Positions 24,586 through 36,849 of a stretch of 64,000 nucleotides of DNA are shown in pieces. The stretch is from assembly GCF_012489685.1 (NCBI RefSeq), contig NC_080043.1, forward strand, positions 11,526,223 through 11,590,222, in the 5' to 3' direction. Source of the DNA: Lotus japonicus. Taxonomy: Eukaryota; Streptophyta; Magnoliopsida; Fabales; Fabaceae. How positions within the stretch are numbered: position 1 is the first letter of the stretch; each line of letters starts with the position of its first letter. The notes below the pieces were generated by a model. It was given only the letters and a program-made list of their open reading frames with translations. It was not told the DNA's origin and did not search any database. The position numbers were made by a program, and so were the translations under genes.

Positions 24586-24594
24586 TTAAAGATA

Positions 24595-25680
24595 GGTGTC
24601 CACTAGGATGGACAAGTTTCAAATTGGTCCACCGGTGGACCATCATCATATATCGTTGGATCTGGGAATTTTAGAATATTCTTCTATTGGATGGTTATGA
24701 TTTAATGGATGATAAAAGGGTAATAGGGTAAATAAACCCCTCTTCTTCTCCCTTTCTCACTGGTTCTGCTCTCCGCCACAACCACCACCACCTTCCGCCG
24801 GAGCCTCAGCACATACCCCGCCTCCTCCCTCGCTAGCCCCGACCCCGATGTGGTCGGCTCCGCCTCCGGCCGCCTCTGATGGCTTCACAGTTGCAGATCA
24901 GAAAACAACGAGTAACACAAATGAGGTTACTAGATCACAGTTTCATTTTATTTTGTCCTCATTTGTTGTTGTTTTGTTTCGATTGTTCTTCCCAGATACA
25001 AGAACACCGCTCACTCCATCTTTACCATTGCTCGCTCCGAGGTTTGTGTTTTGCTTCGATTGCTGTAAAATTACCTAGATCCAGATCCAGGATAAAAACG
25101 AACCAGATGATAACCTAGATCTAGATCCAGGATGTGAGGACGAAGAACAACAATCATGCGAGGAAGAGACCATGATCCAAGGGTTTGGGATTAGCCTCCG
25201 CTCCTCGCTGTCACGCCCTCAACCACGCGACCACCGCATGCCGCACCTCTGGACACTATCAAGCTATCGCTGTCGCACTCTCCCTTCCCTCCGTCGGAGT
25301 TCCGGCAGCACACTCGATCCCTCTCTGGATTGAGATGGAGTTGTGGGTTGAAGTTGGGGGAAACAGAGGTGTGGAAGCCACATCCAAACTCGGTGATCCT
25401 CAACGAGCGGATCTTCCTTGCTCGCGAGGCGAGGATATGGAACAATCCCGGCGGCGGCCATTGAAGCTCCTGCATGATGTCGAGGTCGATGATGTGGAGA
25501 GAGGGTTTTGGTTAGGGAAGTTGAAGCTGAAGTGTGAGTGAGGAGAGAGGTTTTTTTTTAACACAGAGAGGGTTTTTTTAGAATTTAATTTTTTTTATAT
25601 ATTTTTATTTTGTAAATTACTATTATGCCTATTGGTCTATCGGTGGACCAATTTGAAACTTGCCCACCATAGTGGGCACC
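24595..25680. mobile_element. Second non-autonomous Mutator-like element with GC-rich cargo
   Basis: Terminal inverted repeats of about 48 bases: the left begins GGTGTCCACTAGGATGGACA and the right, read inward, begins GGTGCCCACTATGGTGGGCA. Exact 9-base flanking duplications TTAAAGATA lie at 24586-24594 and 25681-25689. The interior (about 24740-25540) is far richer in G+C than its surroundings and contains Pro/Ser-type gene-like sequence (for example from 24770) and a second segment at 25180-25540, without a transposase. This is the Pack-MULE pattern of captured gene pieces. I do not recognise the parent gene. The family differs from that at 12608. Confidence 0.88.
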
Positions 25681-25689
25681 TTAAAGATA

Positions 25690-27321
25690 TATGACCAAAA
25701 TAAAAAGTAAACAATTCTCATATCTAAACTACTTTTGGGGGAGAGTTAAATTTAACCAAAATTTTAATACAATATAATAATTTATCCTAGATTCATTTAT
25801 TGAAGATTAAAGACCATTCATAAATATTCATTCTTACAAATCTTATACTTGATATGTTCGGCCTGTTTTAACCTTGTCTGATTTTGACTCAATTCATTTT
25901 TTTTACCTTCTTTCTCAAATCTGCCACTACTTGCACTAAGCCATAAGTTTCACACTGCACTAGGCCAAGAGCTAGAATTTTCAGTTCACTACAACATATT
26001 TAATTTTAGACCACACTAAATTCTTCAACGGAGATAAAACCGTAGCCTAAGTATAGTATATGCCACGGTTCAATAATGGTGGACGCTTGATTACCACGTT
26101 ACGTTTTATTCAATAACGTTGTAAATGGGTCTTTTACTTATGCGAACATCTTGAACAAGTTTCTGCGTAAAAGAAAAAAATTAATTAATTTCTATTTCAT
26201 ATGTGTCTATTTGTCTTGATATCCATGGCCATAAATCACCTTAACCTAATCATCTAATTTTTTAGTCTATAACACAAGTACAACACAATCCATAAGTACT
26301 ATGTTTAAAAATCTAGAATGTTTAATATGATGTAAAATTTAATGAGTTAAGAAGCTTATGGCACACAGGTTTGAGAAAGAAAGCAAACGGGTTCCAATGC
26401 GTGTAAAGCTTTGAAAATGTGACAAAGGACAGTGATGGCGAACGAAGAAGAAAACATGGTTTTTGAAATAGAGGATGAGCCACATGACTTTTTTTTAAGA
26501 ACATTTTAATCTCAGCCATTAACTTTGATTTAATGGTTAAAATTACTTTGTCTCAACTTTCACATAAAAAACTTCTCTCACTTAATATGCCATGTGTATA
26601 TATATGATCAAATTTTATCTCTAAACTAATTTTTAACGTAGAATTATATAACTTAAATTCTAATAGTAAGACATTTCAATAAAAGCGGTATCATTTTGAT
26701 TTTTGAGCTGGCATAATCAAAAGTTTGACTTGCGCCAAATTGTGATTTAATCTGAAGAAAGATTCCCTGTTTTTAATTAATACGTGACAGAATCAAATTG
26801 AGCTGCGGTGCGAACTAACATTTTTTTGTCTATAGTTTGTTTCAAAATAAATGTTAGAGTTTTATATTAGCAGTTGAGCTGGCCAATTCCAACGGCAGCT
26901 GTCTTATACATGAACAAGTTGATAACCTATCACATGAGACAGCTAACCACAAGCTTATCAATTATCAAGCATGAATTATCTTAAGAAATTAACGAACATG
27001 CAGAAAAAATAAAATATTTTAATTGTTCCCACTAAACTAGGAAAAAGATAAAAGATCGATAGATAGAGGAACAAGAGATATGATGAATAATATGATAGAA
27101 AAATTAAGAAAAGAAAAATAGAAAGAAACTGTTTAGCCGCTAACAAATTCTGTTTAGCCGCTAACAAATTCTAACAATGGAGTAAATTCCTAGCAAAACA
27201 TGTTTCACTAGAAAAATAGAAAGAGACTGTTTAGCCTTCAAAATGTTAGCGGCCTGATTTGAGTGCTTGATTTAACTTTCCAACTTTTTACCCACAAAAT
27301 CATTGAGAAATTTTTAACAAA
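25690..27321. other. Intergenic DNA, no gene seen
   Basis: AT-rich. The segment 'ctgtttagccgctaacaaatt' is directly repeated at about 27128-27170, with a related copy at 27220. A CACTA-like 'cactacaaca' at about 25988 has no matching partner end that I could find. Confidence 0.4.
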
Positions 27322-27333
27322 GCCTAACTACTT

Positions 27334-27505
27334 TTTTTTACAACAGTAAGAAATTTTAATAGCACATGAGAACAGCCCTCTCATGAATTAAGGAATAAAC
27401 AAAGAGATTGATGAGAAAGAGCTAACCCAACCTCTTAGAAGGCCAAACACTTAGGGAAAGTGTCTCATTAAAATCTTTCTAGGAAAAACTCATTTAGGAT
27501 ACAAG
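27334..27505 (-). mobile_element. Retroposon with A-tail and 12-bp target duplication
   Basis: GCCTAACTACTT flanks both sides (27322-27333 and 27506-27517). On the minus strand the element ends in eight A residues. It contains 'gtttttcctagaaag' and 'attttaatgag', shared with the larger element at 58090-58410. This resembles the 3' region of a longer retroelement copied by LINE machinery. Confidence 0.7.
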
Positions 27506-27599
27506 GCCTAACTACTTAAGAACTAAATTGTAGCAAAATATTACATTATTTTATTTTCCTAGCATTCTAACTAGGAAAATTTGGAGCTATGTCTTTACT

Positions 27600-27790
27600 A
27601 TTATGTCTGTCCTTAATTATAAGTTAAAATAGTAAAAACACGTTTATTAAGAAAACATTACTTAATGTATTGGTTTTCAAAAAATGGTACGACCTTCCAT
27701 ATTTACCCCTGTTTAAGATAAAAAAATGTAATCGATCATTATACTATTAATGATGCTCCCCTATCAATTTAATGTCATCCCACTGAAATT
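27600..27790. mobile_element. Decayed Stowaway MITE remnant
   Basis: The order 'gtccttaattataagttaa', 'ttattaagaaa', 'gtattggttttcaaaaaa' and 'ccatatttacccctg' matches the inner strand of the MITE at 17290-17566. The right inverted repeat is missing. Confidence 0.6.
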
Positions 27791-28078
27791 ATAGAACTTG
27801 AAGATATCAATATATATGGGTGTTTTAGAAAAAAGAAGAAGATCAATGGGTGAAACTTTTCCAATATTTTAGAACAATTATAAATTCTCGATTTGAATTA
27901 AAACAATGAAAGTTATCATCCGTAAAAAAGAAATCATATCATAAGATTAAATTAATAGAAAAAAGATAATCATATCAAATCATTGAACCCAGCTAATTCT
28001 CTCTCTCCAATTTTTGTTAAACAAAAAAAAAACTACTTCTCTCCAATTTTAAAAAAAAACGAAAAAAATTTTAAAAAA

Positions 28079-28171
28079 TCCGACCTACCGGATTCGAACC
28101 AGTGACCTAAGGATATCTGTTTGGAATTCCACAACTACAGTCCTCCGCTCTACCAACTGAGCTAAGGTCGG
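28079..28171 (-). tRNA. trnY-GUA: tRNA-Tyr (GTA) with 20-nt intron
   Basis: Read on the minus strand from 28171, the sequence folds as a tRNA: acceptor CCGACCT pairing with AGGTCGG and discriminator A at 28079, A box TAGCTCAGTTGG and B box GGTTCGAATCC. The anticodon loop is CTGTAGA with anticodon GTA (28136-28138). A 20-base intron (28115-28134) sits right after position 37, as in plant nuclear tRNA-Tyr. The mature form is 73 bases. A T-run just downstream is a fitting RNA polymerase III terminator. This is nuclear, not organellar, because of the intron. Confidence 0.97.
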
Positions 28172-28754
28172 TTTGAATACATATCTCCAATGCAATATAT
28201 TTGATTAACATAATGTGTATTGGATCTCGTGCATTCCATTTTAAACATTTTTCTTTATTGTCTGCAAGGATAATTAGCAATAAGTTATCTTCACACACTT
28301 ATTATTCCCTCACATCTACCTACATGAAATATAAAGAGAAGAGAAAATTAAGTAATATGATAAATGATGAGATAGAAAAATATGAGGGATAAAAAAGATG
28401 TAATAATTAGTTAAATTAAGATAGAGGAGAAAGTGAGATTGGTAGGTATCAAAACTCTTAAAAGTTAAAACTATAATTTGGCGAGCATTTTTTTTTCAAG
28501 GAACAGTTTATAAAAAGGTTAAAAATATATGAAAATAGAAAAAAATAAAAGATATCGGAGCAAATGCTGAAGTTATTTTGATATTTTCATTGAGTTTTCT
28601 TTTGATATTTTTATTTAACAAATATATTGTGGTAATACAAGAATGACTTTAAAACAGACCTTCATTTTATCCCCCAACAATTAAAATGTCAGCACATGAT
28701 TCACATTAGTTCTTTATTTATCTCTCAAATACACAGAATCAATGTTGATATCAA
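28172..28754. other. Intergenic DNA, no gene seen
   Basis: AT-rich spacer upstream of the tRNA gene. Nothing coding can be supported. Confidence 0.4.
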
Positions 28755-28771
28755 ACTTTTCCTGTTGTGTT

Positions 28772-28953
28772 TGGTTTCCCAAGGTATCTCCACAACCGAC
28801 AGCCATGAGACTAATCTCTCGAGACTCTGAGATCACGTTAAGTGGATAAGCATCTCCCAACAAATGCTTCACCATACGCACCGCCTAGGAATCGAACCCT
28901 GGACTAGATGGTTAAGGAGCTCAACTATCTACCATTTGTGCTACCTTATTGGT
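28772..28953 (-). mobile_element. tRNA-derived SINE, copy 1
   Basis: A 17-base target duplication ACTTTTCCTGTTGTGTT flanks the element (28755-28771 and 28954-28970). On the minus strand it starts with an A-box-like TAGCACAAATGG, has a perfect B box GGTTCGATTCC and ends near ACCAAA. Length is about 182 bases. The intact duplication indicates a fairly recent insertion. Confidence 0.88.
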
Positions 28954-28970
28954 ACTTTTCCTGTTGTGTT

Positions 28971-30398
28971 ACCACTTTAATGTTTGGTATATTTGAATTT
29001 GATGACAATTTGATATCTCGGTGATTAAATTGGTTCTTTCAAAAAAAAAGTGATTAAATTGGTAAGACGATTTAAAAGTTAATATAAGAAAACAAAATTA
29101 TTTAAGAGTACGAATTGCCCTCTCTAAAATAAAGACTCATTTTCTATGATAAAATAAATATCATGATCATTATTACATACTTGGTAAAGTCAATAAAAAA
29201 TAATTTAATCAATATTTATGTTGTTTACTTTATCTGGAAAATAAGGTTACTCACTTTAGAGGAGTTTAACCGTTTTGCATACGAAAGTAGAATTCAACTT
29301 TCTATTGAGGTTTTACCTATCGTACCTCACTTGAAAAGTGAACCACGGTGGTTCAGTTCTCTCAAATTAAATAATTTTGGCTCTAAGATATAATCATAAA
29401 TATTCAATTATTCATACTTAATAAAAAAAACTACTCTTACTAAAATATCATTTCCATAAAAAAAACTCATCCTCCACTAGGGATGAAAATGGGTAACGGA
29501 ACCATTGGGTACCCGCAAAAAAATACCCACAATTAGTAGGGTAAAAACCCTTTAGATGAGTATGAGGTTGAGCATGGATAAATACTCGTAAAAATTAATG
29601 GGTATGAGTGTGGGTGTGAGTATGGGTACCATAATACCCAACCCTCTACGCCCGCACACATATTATACACACATACACATAATTGGTAGTATTAGAGTAA
29701 TAAACAAAGTATAACTTCTTAACTTCTTTTAAAAAAATAAGTAAATGAAATCTTAATATTATATATATGGTTTGTGATCATTCTCACTAATTTTTAAAAT
29801 AAGTTATGAATCTACAACTTTAGTAGTTTATTACATTTCAAAAAAAAAAACTTTAGGAGTTTATTAACAATCTAAACTCATTAATTTAAAGCTTCACTTT
29901 CTCACTTATTTTTATTCGAGTGATTCTACTTCTTAAATATTAAGATGATCATTTATATTTTATAATTTTACTTATATTTTGATTTTCTATTCAATAAATC
30001 GTGAAAGTTAAATTTGGGTTTGCTAAAAGGTACGGGCATATGGATATCCACGGTTTCAGGGACATACATTGAGATTACTAGTAAAAGAATTCAGAAATAA
30101 GGATGAAAGAGAGTGACGCTAGAGGATGGGGCAGCAAGGGAGCGAAGGGGTGGTGACCGGAAAATACTCTAGATACAAGGTTTGTCTATGTATTCCTTAT
30201 ACTTATTTTGTTGTAATTTCTCTTTTTTCTATAAACTTGTTTCTATTTATCACTAGTCATTGTTTGTGGTCTAGGACATCTCATTAGAAGATATAGTCAT
30301 TTTTTAATTAGTAAAAGTGTAAAGCAGATAGTTCAGGACTACTTCATCAAGTCTAATATTAGATGGCTAACACATTACATACAACGGTAGAAATTGTA
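28971..30398. other. Intergenic DNA with an unclassified repeat
   Basis: A segment from about 29475 starts 'actagggatgaaaatgggta' and has repeated 'gggta-ccc' wording; related 'gtacgggcatatggatatcc' lies at about 30030. This looks like a DNA-transposon derivative whose ends could not be fixed. No gene was seen. Confidence 0.4.
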
Positions 30399-30416
30399 GC
30401 AACTAAGCTTTTATTT

Positions 30417-30634
30417 AATTTTTTTGGTAAAAAAAAGGTGGCAGGCTCGGAGATGCAGTTCCAGGCCTACCTGACAGAGCGCAAATAACATAGTGAAAAC
30501 CGGGGGGGGTGAATTTTGCCTAAGTAGGAATGCCCTTCAACTTGGATTTCTGTCAATAAGGGGATTCAAATCCACACCATTGGGGTGAGGGCTCAAACCT
30601 AAGTCCTGACGACCAGGTGTGCCAAGAAATGGTG
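30417..30634 (-). mobile_element. tRNA-derived SINE, copy 2
   Basis: An 18-base target duplication GCAACTAAGCTTTTATTT flanks it (30399-30416 and 30635-30652). On the minus strand it begins with A-box-like TGGCACACCTGG, then a degenerate B box GGATTTGAATCC, and ends ACCAAAAAAATT. Length is about 218 bases. Confidence 0.88.
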
Positions 30635-31054
30635 GCAACTAAGCTTTTATTTGTTGTTTAAGACATTCCATACTCCTTAAGTATATGACTACTAAGATCT
30701 GATCGACAATAACCATCAAAACTTTAAGGAACCAAATCAAGAGTTTAAAACTTCATCAGATGCCCAACTGCCCAGCTATCAGAACGCAACATGCTCTTTC
30801 CTTCAAGCTCTACCCCACTTCTTTTTTCCCTTCTGCCTCTTGAATATCATCTTTTTAAATGTCAATTCAATAGACCAATACCCTTCACTTAAGACTATAT
30901 CAAGAGTTCAAGACCTATCAAAAACAGAGACAGAACAACACAAAAGGTTGTCTTAATTTTATATCAATTCAGATTCAGATGTCTCCTTTGTCTTAATATT
31001 TACAGTTTCACGAAGTTCTCTGCGAGACCACACTGCTCCTGTTCTTGACAATTA

Positions 31055-34000
31055 TCTGCCACACCAAATATCCCAAATATGACATCAGAAGCTCACATTT
31101 ATAAAAATGAGGGAAAAAAAACTGCATCAAGTCATATTCATACCATTGTTGGTTTTTCCTGAACTCAGTAAGCACAGGATATATGTTCTCAAAGGCTGTG
31201 TAAGTCTCATCTCTCACCTAAAAAATAAAAAGAAAACAACAAACATAAAAAATAAAGCAAACCGGGAAAAAATGGGGGAGGGAGGGGAAGATTATAAAGA
31301 GGAATTGAAAGTAAAAAAAATACCTTAGCCCCTGTTAGAACAATTTTTCCAGAGACAAATATAAGCAAGACAATCTTGGGTTGCTTCATACGGTATATAA
31401 GCCCTGGAAACAGCTCTGGTTCATACTAACACCCCAAACAAGCAAGTTCAGCATATATTTTCCTCAAGTTCTAGACTTTAACGCACATATAAAAAGACTA
31501 GAGGAAACTATATGCACATGCACAGAGAAGATGGTCTTTTCCATCATCTACACTTCCTTTACCACGAAGCATAATGATTCATAAAACTGCTTGTTAAGAA
31601 TCACCATTCATCATATATGTATATAGTGTTTGGCTATGCATCTGTATCTCAGTACGAGTCAATAAATGTGTTAGATATTTTTGCAACATGGTATTTTGGA
31701 CAAAATACAGTTTCTCTGTAGACAATTTCGCCTCAGGAAGAAAGCTCAATAAAACACCCATACAAATTAGATTATATCACTAAACAAACATACAATTGCC
31801 CAACATCAATTGTGAAATAAAGATTAGTTTTAACGTAAAATTAAGTACAAGCCCAAACCAACCCTCAGAATTCTATGAAAAATAAACAAATAACTTACAC
31901 TGGAGAAAGCACCATGGGAATATGCAAGACCCTCCAGCCGTATTGGGAACTTGACATCACAAGAACCAACAATGTTCTGAATCTTGAAATCCTAAAGCAT
32001 GATACAAAAGGAACGAATTGGTAATCAAGCACTCCATTGGTGGTATAAGAAAAATAGCAAATAAAATATAAAGAACGAAATAATCTCAGCAAAGAGAATG
32101 AGTAGTAGTAGTAGTACCTTAAATTTAGCGTTGAAACCAAGTTTTTGAATAATACGAGCATACTGAAAAGCAAGGGGAAAGCGAAAAAAATTTAGATATA
32201 CTATGATTTTGAAGCCTAAAGAACTTCCCAAATCCAACTAAAGATAGCAACATGTTGCATCAAGCTTTTACAAAACAAATGAGTACTACAAAACCATCCA
32301 TCCTCCTCCATTAGTATAAGAAGCTCCTTCAACTCCAAAACCAAGCCAACACAAAAGGCTTGTTCTCCGGTCTAATTATAATTAACCTCAAAGTCCTCCA
32401 CTTGGAAAACATCAATGATATATACAGGATGAATGAGATTAAAAAAAACCAACAAGATTCATAACATACCTTCCTTGCTGCCAATTTCGACTGTTGCTCA
32501 CTCTTAGCTCCAGTACAAACCTGGTCATACCAGTTAAAGTTTAACACAGTAAGAAATAAAAGCCCTTTACAAGCACCATGCTGATTAATTTGGATTTGAA
32601 AAAGAAACATTAGACCTTTAAGCAAAAAGCAGATAAATTTTGTCAAGTTATCAGAAGGCCATTCTCCAAATTGTGAATTGTAAGGTTCGTGATCAATTAT
32701 TGAAGTAGCATAACATATATTTTTCCCATATAGTACAACTGAATATAGAAATAAAATAATAATCTCACTATTTTCTTTAATATACATTAATAATTTGGAT
32801 TTCTCCACTACATTTCTTTCCGCAAAACCCAGTATTTCTATAGCTGCGAGTTTTACTCCTCTTTCCAGGGCCACTACCCATCTCTGATTTACAAACCTGA
32901 GGCGCATTTTACCACATACTGATCCCACTACCCTCATTAACAGTGACAGACCCTCATCCCACCTGGGGCTCACTATCAATGGAGCAGCCCCATGCCCTGA
33001 TTACTGGTTCTCTGGGCACTTTCATCTAGGCAGAGTTACAGGGTATCCAAGTCCTTTCCTAGTTTACGCAGAGCTGCAAACCTCTGCACCAATGTTAACC
33101 GTGCCACATCCAGCCATCAACACCTCAAATTTGTCACCGTATGGTGGCTATTCAGCTCCTTATCCCTCCAAGATTTGAAAAGCCAGAATCACAGAAGAAT
33201 CAACATTCCTATCGTTCTAGTGACAATAATACATGTGATCTGTACCGATTGGGTGAAGACCAACATAAAAAATTATATGAATCGTATCTTAATTCTTGCT
33301 ACTATCGCAATTATGACAATTGTGTCTGCAAACATGCTACAATCATCTCCAATGATAAACTAGAGGCAAATGCACAAATCCAAATTTGATATAGTAACCA
33401 ATTCACACCAGACCATCTATTGATCTTTCAATTGCAGTTAATTAAAATGTAGGAGATAAGAAAATGGGATTCAATAAGAGAACCATACAACTCGGAACTA
33501 TCATAAGTTCATAACAAACATACAACTGCATATACACTTTTATGAGGACAATGCGAACAAGAAGAACAAAATGTACTTCTATGACAGAAGTAGCACTAGC
33601 AGCAAAGAACCATACCATCTTGCCAGAAGCAAAGATAAGTGCAGTTGTTTTTGGTTCCCTGATCCTCATGATGACGGCAGCAAAACGCTGAAAGCAAATA
33701 TATCACATATATCAGCACTGCATAAAATTACAAATGACAAGCTAGAACAAGTGCATCTACCACATTGGCTCATTATTATTTTGAATAACAGGAGAGAAGC
33801 CACAAGTAGCTGATATCAAAAGTGATATTAATATAAAATAGTAGTATTAGATCAACCGAGCTTCTCTTGCCCAGATAGAAAAGCAATGATTTTCACAAAG
33901 TAGGATATAAACGACCAACAAGTTAAACTTCACAGTGCAGGATATACATGAATTTAAGTGAAATTCACTATCAGCAATTGATACTTGCCTTGGGATTATA

Positions 34001-35903
34001 CTCTGCATTACGAGCCTGAAGTGCAATGGTTTTGAGGTCCAACTTACAGTCCAAATTGACAGTTGACACTATATTTCTGGTATTACAAACAATTTGATTA
34101 TTAGATAATTCCAATGCAAAAAGAAAAGTTTCTAGATATGCCAATCTAAATAGAATCAAATTTATTACTTATGCCCAAGAAAATTATAAATATAAACATT
34201 ATGAGATATTCCAATGTGAATAGAAGCAACAATAAAAGTCATGTCCCATAAGGTGAGGTCGGCTAATATGAATCAAACAATGACAAAATATCTGATGTTG
34301 ATTCATATCTTAATGGTTAGGACTAAAATTTTGTTATCTCCCTATACTTGTAACTATTAAGCTAACCTCCCTCAAAATTACTCTCCTTGCTGAGGCTTTT
34401 GCATGTCTTCTCCATAAAAGCTCAAACTAGTTACAAAAACATTCTAACATCTCTTACATTAGAGAAGCTGTCCAACTAGCTCAAAGTACTCATAATCCCA
34501 TCTTATCTTTCGTGTTCATTCACCCACCAAAACTTTCTGTTTTATTTTTTCAAAATTGAGCTTATGCTCTCGATGAAACTGTACAAGTCTGTACTCATCA
34601 TCCTATCTCTTGTTCCATCACTTCCATGTGACATAGGTTTTATAGATGTTCAGTAAAAAAATTCCTTAATCTTGAATAATATTTCGTATCACAAATAATA
34701 ACTAAAGCACACTTTCATTTCAGGCACTAGGATTGAATACTATGGTTTGCATTTACTTCTCCATCATTGTATGATGGATCCAAGATACTTAAACCATGAA
34801 GCTTGAAATATGGTACAATCTCCAAAATTCTGAATTCCAATGCGAATAGAAGAAAAGTTATCAAATATTCCAATGCATTTATAGGCAAAGGTTATTGATC
34901 AAAAGTAGCTAGTGGTAGATCAAAGTAGGAACCGATCACCTATCTTTTTGCAGCAATATGGATAATCTTATAGGAAGATATATAAATACTATGCACAATA
35001 TAACAAGGTAGAAACTAAAACCCCAGCAATATTAAATTTGTGAGTGCATTGACGGTGAAACCGTCTTACATGGGCTCTATACCTAGCAAGATTTGTCAAG
35101 TATTTACTGGTTATTCAATGGATATATGGACTTCCAAAAATTTAAAATTAAACCAGTCAGCCTGTGTTACAACTCATCCCATATTCGGTTCATCAGCTCC
35201 AATAAGGTTAAGTAGCCACACCCATTGCTATTTCCGGTTATAAATGGTAATTACCATGAATGAAATTTGAAATAATAGAGGCGCTAACCAGATAAGACCT
35301 TTTCCCTTAATCCAAGCCACTAGGATTGGACAAATGGCAACCTAATTATCACTATTGTAAGTCTAGGTAAACCCATCAGGCCATACCTGATTCACCCCTT
35401 TTGAAACCACAATGTAACCAGCAACAATATCAGTCACAGTGACAGCACTCAACATCCTCCATTATTATTCAAAAGCAGTGTCATCAAATATCCACCATAG
35501 CAGGTTTTTAGCTCTTCGCCATGGCCAATATATATAATCCGCCACTATTTGTCAAATATAGTGGGTTTTTGGCTCTCCAACATTAACAACACTATTTAAA
35601 AGCTAGATTTACAACAACAACATCATCATCATCATACATGTCAAAAGACAAGACAGCACAGGGAAACCGCCTCAATTGGATACAAACAACACCAAGTCAG
35701 TTCTCAACACAAAACTGTCTAATCATTCAATAAAGCAAACGAAACGCAAGGGTAATCAATCCGATGCTAAAAAAATGCAACCCATGAAGCCAGCACTTGT
35801 AATCAAATAATAAAATGGGTACTCACTGGAGGGTAGGCACAATCCCAGAAGGGTGCTTCTGTAGATCAACCGGCTGGCTTCCTTCCAATCCTTGGTCAGC
35901 CAT
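31055..35903 (-). CDS. TBP: TATA-box-binding protein
   Basis: Nine coding exons, read downward: 35827-35903, 33989-34076, 33616-33687, 32470-32520, 32118-32162, 31899-31991, 31324-31425, 31144-31217 and the final base of the stop at 31055. The product is 200 residues, the usual plant length, from [10 protein letters not shown] to FRKNQQ. After a short N-terminus come the two TBP repeats. The DNA-kinking phenylalanines are F57 and F74 ([19 protein letters not shown]) and F148 and F165 ([19 protein letters not shown]). It nucleates TFIID/RNA polymerase II, and also Pol I and III, initiation. The donor after exon 2 is GC ('aag|gcaagt'), the rest GT. The stop TG|A is apparently split by the last intron. 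It looks fully functional. Confidence 0.95.
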
Positions 35904-36490
35904 AAACCCTAACATATATATATCATACACTAATCAGTAATCACAAACCTCCCCCAAAAACAAATTAAAAAAATAAATGACCCCTTTTGATCTTAACATG
36001 AAAAAGAATCAATTTTTATAAATAAAAATTCAAACACAAAAAAGAAAGAAAGAATCCCAATGTTGTCTTAGTAAAATTAAAAGCTAAAAATTGAAGCAAT
36101 TGTAATTTGATATTGAAAAATGGAGATGAAATTTGGGGAATTATATAGGATGAATTAGATTTTGCAATTGAGAAATGAAAGAATGAGACCTTGGAATTGA
36201 GAGGAAAAATTAGGGTTTTGGAAATTGGAGTGAGAGAGAGAGAGAGCGGGAAGGATTCGAAAGAAGGGTGTCTTTTATATGATGAATGAAGAAGGTTTTG
36301 AGATTTGTATGTGCGATGTTGCGATGTGAGGTGAAGAGAGAGAAAGAGAGAGTGTTTGTCTGCAGATTGTGTGAGATATAAAGAGAGAGAAGGGGGTGGT
36401 TCGTTTCGTTTGTGTGGAAAGATCTGGAGTTTATAGAGAGAGAGAGAGAGAGAGAGAGAGACGGGTGGGTCTGCCTCCTTATATTTATAC
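35904..36490 (-). promoter_or_regulatory. TBP leader, probable 5' UTR intron, GA-rich core region
   Basis: On the minus strand 'aag|gtctcatt' (about 36190) could be a donor and 'atgttag' just before the ATG an acceptor, giving a 5' UTR intron of about 280 bases. Upstream are GA/CT microsatellites at about 36228-36246 and 36436-36462, common in plant core promoters and leaders of constitutive genes. The transcription start is not defined. Confidence 0.5.
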
Positions 36491-36849
36491 TAGTGCTGGC
36501 AAAATATTTTTTTTTTTGTGTGTGGAGATTTTATAAAATATTTAAAATTATCTAATAAATAAACTGATATCTTTTTTATATGTAGATATTAACGTATATG
36601 ATGATTTCTAAGTTAATAATTTTTCAATTTTATATAAAAGTTTAAAATATATCATTTGTATGAATTAGAAAATTTATTGGAATATATATCTCCAATGACA
36701 ATGTATTATAAAAGTTTAAAATATCGGCCACGAGTGCGTTGTTCGGCAGATTATACAACAGAATGTGTTACAACAAAAGAGAGTGATTTCTCAACTTGTT
36801 TAAACAATTTCTAGATAGCCTCATATTAAGGGTGTAATTACTATGAACA

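Noticed and set aside
25185..25541. Overlapping frames of 65-118 codons on both strands in the second Mutator-like element
   Set aside because: Several frames are open at once because the segment is GC-rich, so none can be preferred. It is recorded as captured cargo instead.
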